Source: Porphyridium purpureum (taxonomy: Eukaryota > Rhodophyta > Bangiophyceae > Porphyridiales > Porphyridiaceae). Taken from it: a stretch of DNA of 64,000 bases. Below the pieces are notes generated by a model. It saw only the letters and a program-made list of their open reading frames with translations, was not told where the DNA came from and made no database searches. The stretch is taken from contig VRMN01000008.1 in NCBI GenBank assembly GCA_008690995.1, positions 310,001 through 374,000 on the forward strand. The letters are read 5' to 3'. This document shows positions 58,973 to 64,000 of the stretch, piece after piece. Each line of letters begins with the position of its first letter. Positions within the stretch are counted from its first letter, which is position 1. The position numbers and the translations under genes are program-made.

Positions 58973-61900
58973 ATGATGCGGGCGCATGCGCGGCAGCTGC
59001 GGGAGAAAGCTGCGCAACCTCCGAATGAAGAAGATGCGGATGTTCCCGCGCCATTGACTGGCGAAGCTGGCGCCTTAGTGGCGGGGCGTTTGCCAGGGCG
59101 TATGGGAGACCGCGCTCATGTTGGGCTCGCACCGAGGCGGCCGCAACGGAGTCCCAAAATCGTGGCGAACGACGGAAAGCAGAAATCTGGCGCTGGTGCC
59201 GATGGCGGGAGACATGCTTCTCTTGCGCATCGCAAGGCGCATAGCGGAGCAACACACCCAGGCAGAAACCAACCGCGCGATGTGTTGGATGCATCAGTTG
59301 CGGATATGCTGGACCATGAGGTGGCTCTTGCAGAGACATACGTTCCGCGGACTGAAGCGGCCCAACAAGCGTACGAGCACTTGCTGGCCTTTGTGCAGAA
59401 GAAGCTCGGTGACTACCCGATCGACGTGCTTTCTTCGGCTGCATGCGAGGTCATTGCCGCCCTGCGAGCCCATTCTGGCAAAGCTTTCCCTCCTGGGGAT
59501 ACAAACGATGGTCAAGCTCTCCGGGAAGGAAGCCAGACTATTGGTAAGGACAAAGTCAGCGCGATTCTTGGGGCGCTGTCGGATGCCGATGTGGCTATGC
59601 TCGGGATGTTTGCTGGTGCCATGGATGACTTCGAGGAACAGCGTGATGGACGCAACCAAGACGAAGAGCCGGAAGAGCTCGAGATGACACTCAATTTAGA
59701 TGGAGCAGAGGATGCTGAGGGTGAGCGGGACGATGAATCGTTGTCCGGTGCGGAGCAGGATGTTTCCGAGGAGGATGTGGTTGAGGCAGGCGAGAGTGAA
59801 TTCGTGCATGAGAAAGGTGTGAGCGATGACGACGCAAGCATCAACAGCGCAATGACGTACTCTGACCATTCTTCACCATCAGGGTCGGTCATCCGCGGGC
59901 CCCCTGACTTGGATGATGGGGTGCCGCCAGAAGTAAGCGGAGCTGGGCCCGAATGCGGCAACTTACTCGACTTGCTAACAGATTTCTTTCCCGTTGTTTC
60001 GACTCGACAGGCGATCGGTGCGCGACTATATGAGGAGCTACGGTGTGCGGAGGACGTGTTCGAAGATGACCAGGGCTCTCGCAAGCTATATTCACAGTTG
60101 GAGGCTATTGTAGGGGATGGCAAGGCCACACTGGTCGAACTTTTAATTAGGTATCGCTCACACTTTGTGAAAGAGCACGAGCGGAATTTGATTTCAAATG
60201 GAGCTATGGCACAAGAGCCCGCGTCAGCGGATGGATTTGCCGCGGTAATGTGTGAGAACGGCAACATGGAGTTCCAGGAAAAAGGGAAACGCAAGTGCAA
60301 ACGATTACGCGACCCACTGGCCGGAGAGAACTCTGAAAAGAGCGGGAGTGGCGATGAAGTGGGCAGTCACCATTCTGTGAGGCAGAATGCAGATGCTTCT
60401 ATCTCATTGCTTGGGGAGGAGAAGACGAAGAAGAAACGAAGAAAAAAAGATCTTGACGCCATGGCACGGAAGAATTTTCCTGGACAGTCTCATGCGGATC
60501 GAGGCTTGAATATCGTTGACATTGATGGTTTATTTTTTGATAGAGGCAGTCATTTCGTTTCCTCAACAAGTGTCGAATTGCCGAAGGGCACATTTCGTGT
60601 GAAAAAGAAGGACTGTGAGGAAGTTCACGTACCTGCCATACCCAGTCGAAAGATGGGAGGAGCGCCCAAGCTCGTTTCGGTCGAAGATATGTCACCGCTC
60701 GCGCGGGAGGCGTTCACAGGTACCACGCACCTGAACAGGGTACAGTCGGAGGTCTACCCGTGCGCGTTTGAGTCGGATGAGAACATGCTTGTGTGTGCGC
60801 CCACAGGTGCGGGCAAGACAAATGTGGCCATGATGTGCATTCTGCGCCTCGTTGTAAGAGAACCACTAGAGAATTTACGCGTCGTGTACATTGCGCCGAT
60901 GAAGGCGCTTGTGTCTGAGGTGGTAGGGAACTTGAGCCGACGATTAGCGTACCTGGGTATTTCCGTGGCGGAACTCACTGGCGACGCCTCACTGAGCCGT
61001 CGTCAGATGGACTCAACACATGTTGTGGTTTCGACGCCTGAAAAGTGGGATATTCTCACTCGCAAGACGGCGCAGGGCGTGAGAAGCTTAGCGTACAACG
61101 TTCGACTGATGATTATTGACGAAATCCACCTCCTGCATGATGAGCGCGGGCCTGTGCTGGAGTCTATCGTAGCACGCGTGCGTCGTTGTGTCACCCAGGG
61201 CAGCATGAATACCCGTGTGGTCGGCCTGTCTGCCACGCTTCCAAACGTGGAAGATGTCGGAGCGTTTCTGGGCTGCAGCCAAGAAAGCTCGAGTCGTCAG
61301 AAGAGCGTTTTTCATTTTGATGCTTCGTTCCGTCCATGCCCGCTCCAGTCCGTGTACGTGGGAGTCCAGAAGGGGAGCGGTTGGAAACGTTTACAGAGTA
61401 TGAACGAAATCGCCTATGAGCATGTTCGTGCGCAGCTGGAAGCATCTGCATCTGCCCAGGTTATTGTGTTTGTGCACTCTCGCAAGGAAACGGCGACGAC
61501 GGCCAAGTACTTTCGCGAAAGCGCGCGTGAGCAAGGTGTGCTGGATCGCTTGTTCATGGTACCGAATTCGGCGTCCCAGAATATTGTCCATTCGGAGCTT
61601 GGAACGGTGCGTAATGCTGTACTGAGAGACGTGATGGGATCTAGCGGGATCGGTATACACCACGCCGGCCTTGCGGCGGCGGACCGTGCGCTCACCGAGG
61701 ACCTTTTTGCAGATGGTCACCTGCGTGTGCTGGTGTCAACCGCCACACTTGCATGGGGTGTGAATCTACCGGCTCACGCAATTGTGATTAAGGGTACAAA
61801 GGTGTATTCACCGGAAAAGGGCACCTGGGTCGAACTGTCACCTATCGACGTGATGCAGATGATGGGCCGGGCCGGGCGTCCACAATTTGACTCGTTTGGT

Positions 61901-64000
61901 GAAGGAATCATCATTACTAGCGCTTCTCAAATGCAGTTTTATTTGAGTCTGCTGAATCAACAGCTGCCTATTGAGTCACAGCTCATGACAAGATTCACTG
62001 ACTCGCTCAATGCTGAAATAGCCATGCGCAATGTGTCTTCGATTGCTGACGGCGCTGAGTGGCTTGGGTATACGTACTATGGGACGCGAATGATGCGCAG
62101 TCCTTCGCTGTACGGAGTGTCATGCATCGCGCATTCTGAGCAGGATGCAATCACAATTCAGTCGCGGCGGCGGATGGATTTGATCCATTCGGCGTGCATC
62201 AAACTTGAGCGTGCAGGGCTTGTGCGCTACGACAAGAAAAAGCTGGTTGTGGGTCCAACTGAACTGGGTCGTATTGCCAGTGAGTACTACATTTCAAGCG
62301 CGTCGATGGCGGCGTACGTACAACACCTCAAGGCTGACATAAGCGTGATGGATTTGCTACGCGTGTTTAGCATGAGCGCCGAATTCCGAAGTGTCCGCGT
62401 GCGACAGGAAGAGAAGATGGAGTTAAAGCGTCTTGCGGAACGTGTACCGTATCCGCTTGTGGACGGCGGGAATGCCATGCTGGCCGACTCGGGATCGGCG
62501 ATCCTAGCGGGCCAGACCGTCGATGGAAGCAACGATAAAGTGGTTGTTCTGCTTCAGGCATACATTTCGCGGCTAACACTTGACGGACTTGTGCTTGCTG
62601 CAGATATGGTATATGTTACACAGTCTGCGGCTCGCATCGCGCGCGCTTTGTTCGACCTCGTGCTGCGGCGCAGATGGGCACAGGCCGCCGAAAAGTGTCT
62701 CAGCCTCTACAAAATGATCAAATGGCGGCAGTGGAACGTAGAATCGCCGCTGCGACAGTTTGGAAGCGCAGGTGCAGTAGGTCCAGATCATCATCGCATT
62801 GCAGTTCCAACCGAACTGCTTCGTAAGCTTGAGCGCAAGGATATGGAGCTGGAGCGCTTTTTTGACCTTGACGAGAAGCAGTTGGGCGATTTTTTGAGAA
62901 ATGCAAAGTTGGGCACTCTCACATTTCGCTTGCTCCACCATCTGCCATATCTCGACGTCACCGCACGCGTCCGTCCAGTTACTCCTCATCTCTTGGATGT
63001 CGAGCTCAACTTAGTACCGGACTTTGTGTTTGATGGGGCGCGCTTCCATGCTGCTGGGCAGGCTTTCTGGGTCTGGGTAGAGGATGCTGACGCCGACATG
63101 ATTCTTTTCGCTAAACAGGTCTTCATCCGGGCTGCGCTGGCTCATGAAGAGCATGCGCTCAAGTTTACCGTCGCATTACAGCAGCAATCACAGCAGCAAC
63201 AATCGGTGCGTTCAGTTGACCCGTACTATTTTGTTCATGTCATGAGCGATTCGTGGATATCGCGTGACGTGGTCGTGCCCCTCTCACTTCGGAGCTTGGA
63301 ATTACCGCAAGTGTTCGAGCTGCGAACCAAAGTACATGCGGATCCGTCTGCGACTCGCGGTGAGCAAAGTACGCTCCGTGCCACGACCGAGTTGGCAGCG
63401 ATCAAGTCCCAAATTGAAGGGGAGCTTGAGAGCAGTGGTCATGACGTCGTTCCAAGTGGCGGCATCTATCAGTGGCGAAAAAATGTACTGGAGGCTGTGC
63501 TGATGCATGTGCAAACGAACCTCGCCATTTCGCGTCTCAACGTAATCCAGTCGCGGGTGTTTGATTCAATATTTTGCACCGATGCCAACTGCTTTGTGTC
63601 CATGCCCGGTGGCAGCGGCAGGGGTGTTCTGATTGACCTTTGCATTGCCCGTGCATTTTGGTCAAAGCCGCGTGCAGTATGTGTCGTGTTAGCGGCTTAT
63701 GGTGACACGGCTGCTGTCCGTCGAAGGGAGCAACTCGCCTCGGGCATCGCGCGCCTACTGGGCATTGCCGCAAATGTGCACGTATTGACGGGAGATCTCA
63801 GCTCCGACTTTAAGTTACTTGAAAGCGGTGATTCAGGCGCGATTTTGGTCGTCACTCCAACGGCGTGGGACATGCTCTCAAGGCGATGGAAGCAGCGCAA
63901 ATCCATTGTGCGCATCGATCTTTTCATCGCAGATCATGTCGAATTGGTAGGCTCCTTTGATCTGGATGGTAGTGCAAGCGGATCCGGTTTATCCCAGCGG
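58973..64000 (+). CDS. BRR2: U5 snRNP helicase Brr2 (SNRNP200), 3' end outside the window
   Basis: Frame open from ATG 58973 (just after an in-frame TGA) to the window end: 1,676 residues. The N-terminal region holds the Brr2 start block (PLTGEAGALVAGRLPGRMGD) and the PLUG domain (ETYVPRTEAAQQAYEHLLAF, LGDYPIDVLSS). The first Ski2-like cassette has APTGAGKT (609-616), DEIH (716-719), GLSATLPN and QMMGRAGRPQFD (about 963), followed by the winged-helix and Sec63 parts (about 1000-1450). The second cassette begins near 1510. Its Walker A reads GGSGRG, with Arg 1550 in place of the Lys, and its DExH position reads ADHVE near 1654. In Brr2 the first cassette unwinds U4/U6 and the second is a regulatory pseudo-helicase that binds Prp8 and Jab1, so these changes fit. 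Domain order and length identify Brr2 over ASCC3. Confidence 0.93.
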   Translation, partial: MMRAHARQLREKAAQPPNEEDADVPAPLTGEAGALVAGRLPGRMGDRAHVGLAPRRPQRSPKIVANDGKQKSGAGADGGRHASLAHRKAHSGATHPGRNQPRDVLDASVADMLDHEVALAETYVPRTEAAQQAYEHLLAFVQKKLGDYPIDVLSSAACEVIAALRAHSGKAFPPGDTNDGQALREGSQTIGKDKVSAILGALSDADVAMLGMFAGAMDDFEEQRDGRNQDEEPEELEMTLNLDGAEDAEGERDDESLSGAEQDVSEEDVVEAGESEFVHEKGVSDDDASINSAMTYSDHSSPSGSVIRGPPDLDDGVPPEVSGAGPECGNLLDLLTDFFPVVSTRQAIGARLYEELRCAEDVFEDDQGSRKLYSQLEAIVGDGKATLVELLIRYRSHFVKEHERNLISNGAMAQEPASADGFAAVMCENGNMEFQEKGKRKCKRLRDPLAGENSEKSGSGDEVGSHHSVRQNADASISLLGEEKTKKKRRKKDLDAMARKNFPGQSHADRGLNIVDIDGLFFDRGSHFVSSTSVELPKGTFRVKKKDCEEVHVPAIPSRKMGGAPKLVSVEDMSPLAREAFTGTTHLNRVQSEVYPCAFESDENMLVCAPTGAGKTNVAMMCILRLVVREPLENLRVVYIAPMKALVSEVVGNLSRRLAYLGISVAELTGDASLSRRQMDSTHVVVSTPEKWDILTRKTAQGVRSLAYNVRLMIIDEIHLLHDERGPVLESIVARVRRCVTQGSMNTRVVGLSATLPNVEDVGAFLGCSQESSSRQKSVFHFDASFRPCPLQSVYVGVQKGSGWKRLQSMNEIAYEHVRAQLEASASAQVIVFVHSRKETATTAKYFRESAREQGVLDRLFMVPNSASQNIVHSELGTVRNAVLRDVMGSSGIGIHHAGLAAADRALTEDLFADGHLRVLVSTATLAWGVNLPAHAIVIKGTKVYSPEKGTWVELSPIDVMQMMGRAGRPQFDSFGEGIIITSASQMQFYLSLLNQQLPIESQLMTRFTDSLNAEIAMRNVSSIADGAEWLGYTYYGTRMMRSPSLYGVSCIAHSEQDAITIQSRRRMDLIHSACIKLERAGLVRYDKKKLVVGPTELGRIASEYYISSASMAAYVQHLKADISVMDLLRVFSMSAEFRSVRVRQEEKMELKRLAERVPYPLVDGGNAMLADSGSAILAGQTVDGSNDKVVVLLQAYISRLTLDGLVLAADMVYVTQSAARIARALFDLVLRRRWAQAAEKCLSLYKMIKWRQWNVESPLRQFGSAGAVGPDHHRIAVPTELLRKLERKDMELERFFDLDEKQLGDFLRNAKLGTLTFRLLHHLPYLDVTARVRPVTPHLLDVELNLVPDFVFDGARFHAAGQAFWVWVEDADADMILFAKQVFIRAALAHEEHALKFTVALQQQSQQQQSVRSVDPYYFVHVMSDSWISRDVVVPLSLRSLELPQVFELRTKVHADPSATRGEQSTLRATTELAAIKSQIEGELESSGHDVVPSGGIYQWRKNVLEAVLMHVQTNLAISRLNVIQSRVFDSIFCTDANCFVSMPGGSGRGVLIDLCIARAFWSKPRAVCVVLAAYGDTAAVRRREQLASGIARLLGIAANVHVLTGDLSSDFKLLESGDSGAILVVTPTAWDMLSRRWKQRKSIVRIDLFIADHVELVGSFDLDGSASGSGLSQR

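Noticed and set aside
1-64000. CRISPR array, rRNA or bacterial operon structure
   Set aside because: No regularly spaced repeats, no rRNA-like sequence, and gene order alternates strands with separate promoters.

Overview
The window is nuclear DNA of a eukaryotic alga. The best guess is a unicellular red alga such as Porphyridium (inference: no marker gene fixes the species). The gene set is eukaryotic: an ER HSP70 with a KDEL tail, a SWR1-type remodeller, the spliceosomal helicase Brr2, an F-box protein, a golgin and an SMP-C2 protein. Genes are packed on both strands and almost all are uninterrupted frames of up to 7.6 kb, so introns are rare here. Several families are shared with bacteria (DUF2252, DUF427, YhbY, CbxX-type AAA), but they sit among eukaryotic genes.

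Layout. 0-5 kb: the tail of a membrane protein, a SHAQKYF Myb protein with a doublecortin-like C-terminus, and HYOU1/GRP170. 5-15 kb: a 2,549-residue UPF1-like helicase / NFX1 zinc finger / triple AAA protein. Its C-terminal piece lies in a separate frame just downstream, followed by a 1.2-kb, about 99.7% identical direct duplicate of its own helicase front. 16-29 kb: a FUSC-like membrane protein, a TMF-like golgin, an SMP-C2 lipid-transfer protein and a membrane-anchored DUF2252 protein. 29-36 kb: a giant propeller protein that may belong to the DDB1/CPSF160 group, a DUF427 protein and an F-box/LRR protein. 36.4-37.6 kb: a decayed Tc1-type DNA transposon. 37,750-43,427: a young Copia LTR element on the minus strand with identical 259-bp LTRs and a TTGTA target duplication. 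43.4-48 kb: mostly non-coding DNA with repeats, a small membrane protein, and a divergent pair encoding mitochondrial uS14 and a YhbY/CRM RNA-binding protein. 48.7-56.3 kb: SWR1/SRCAP-type remodeller. 56.3-59 kb: non-genic, decayed sequence with a 9-bp tandem repeat. 59 kb to the end: Brr2, cut by the window edge.

There is no operon-like system. The genes are housekeeping functions (chromatin, splicing, ER folding, membrane contact, Golgi tethering, organelle translation), many arranged as divergent or convergent pairs. The most unusual locus is the helicase/AAA gene at 5-15 kb. It combines domains of the ZNFX1 type with three CbxX AAA modules, carries an apparent Tudor-like insertion in the first AAA module, and has had part of itself duplicated recently.
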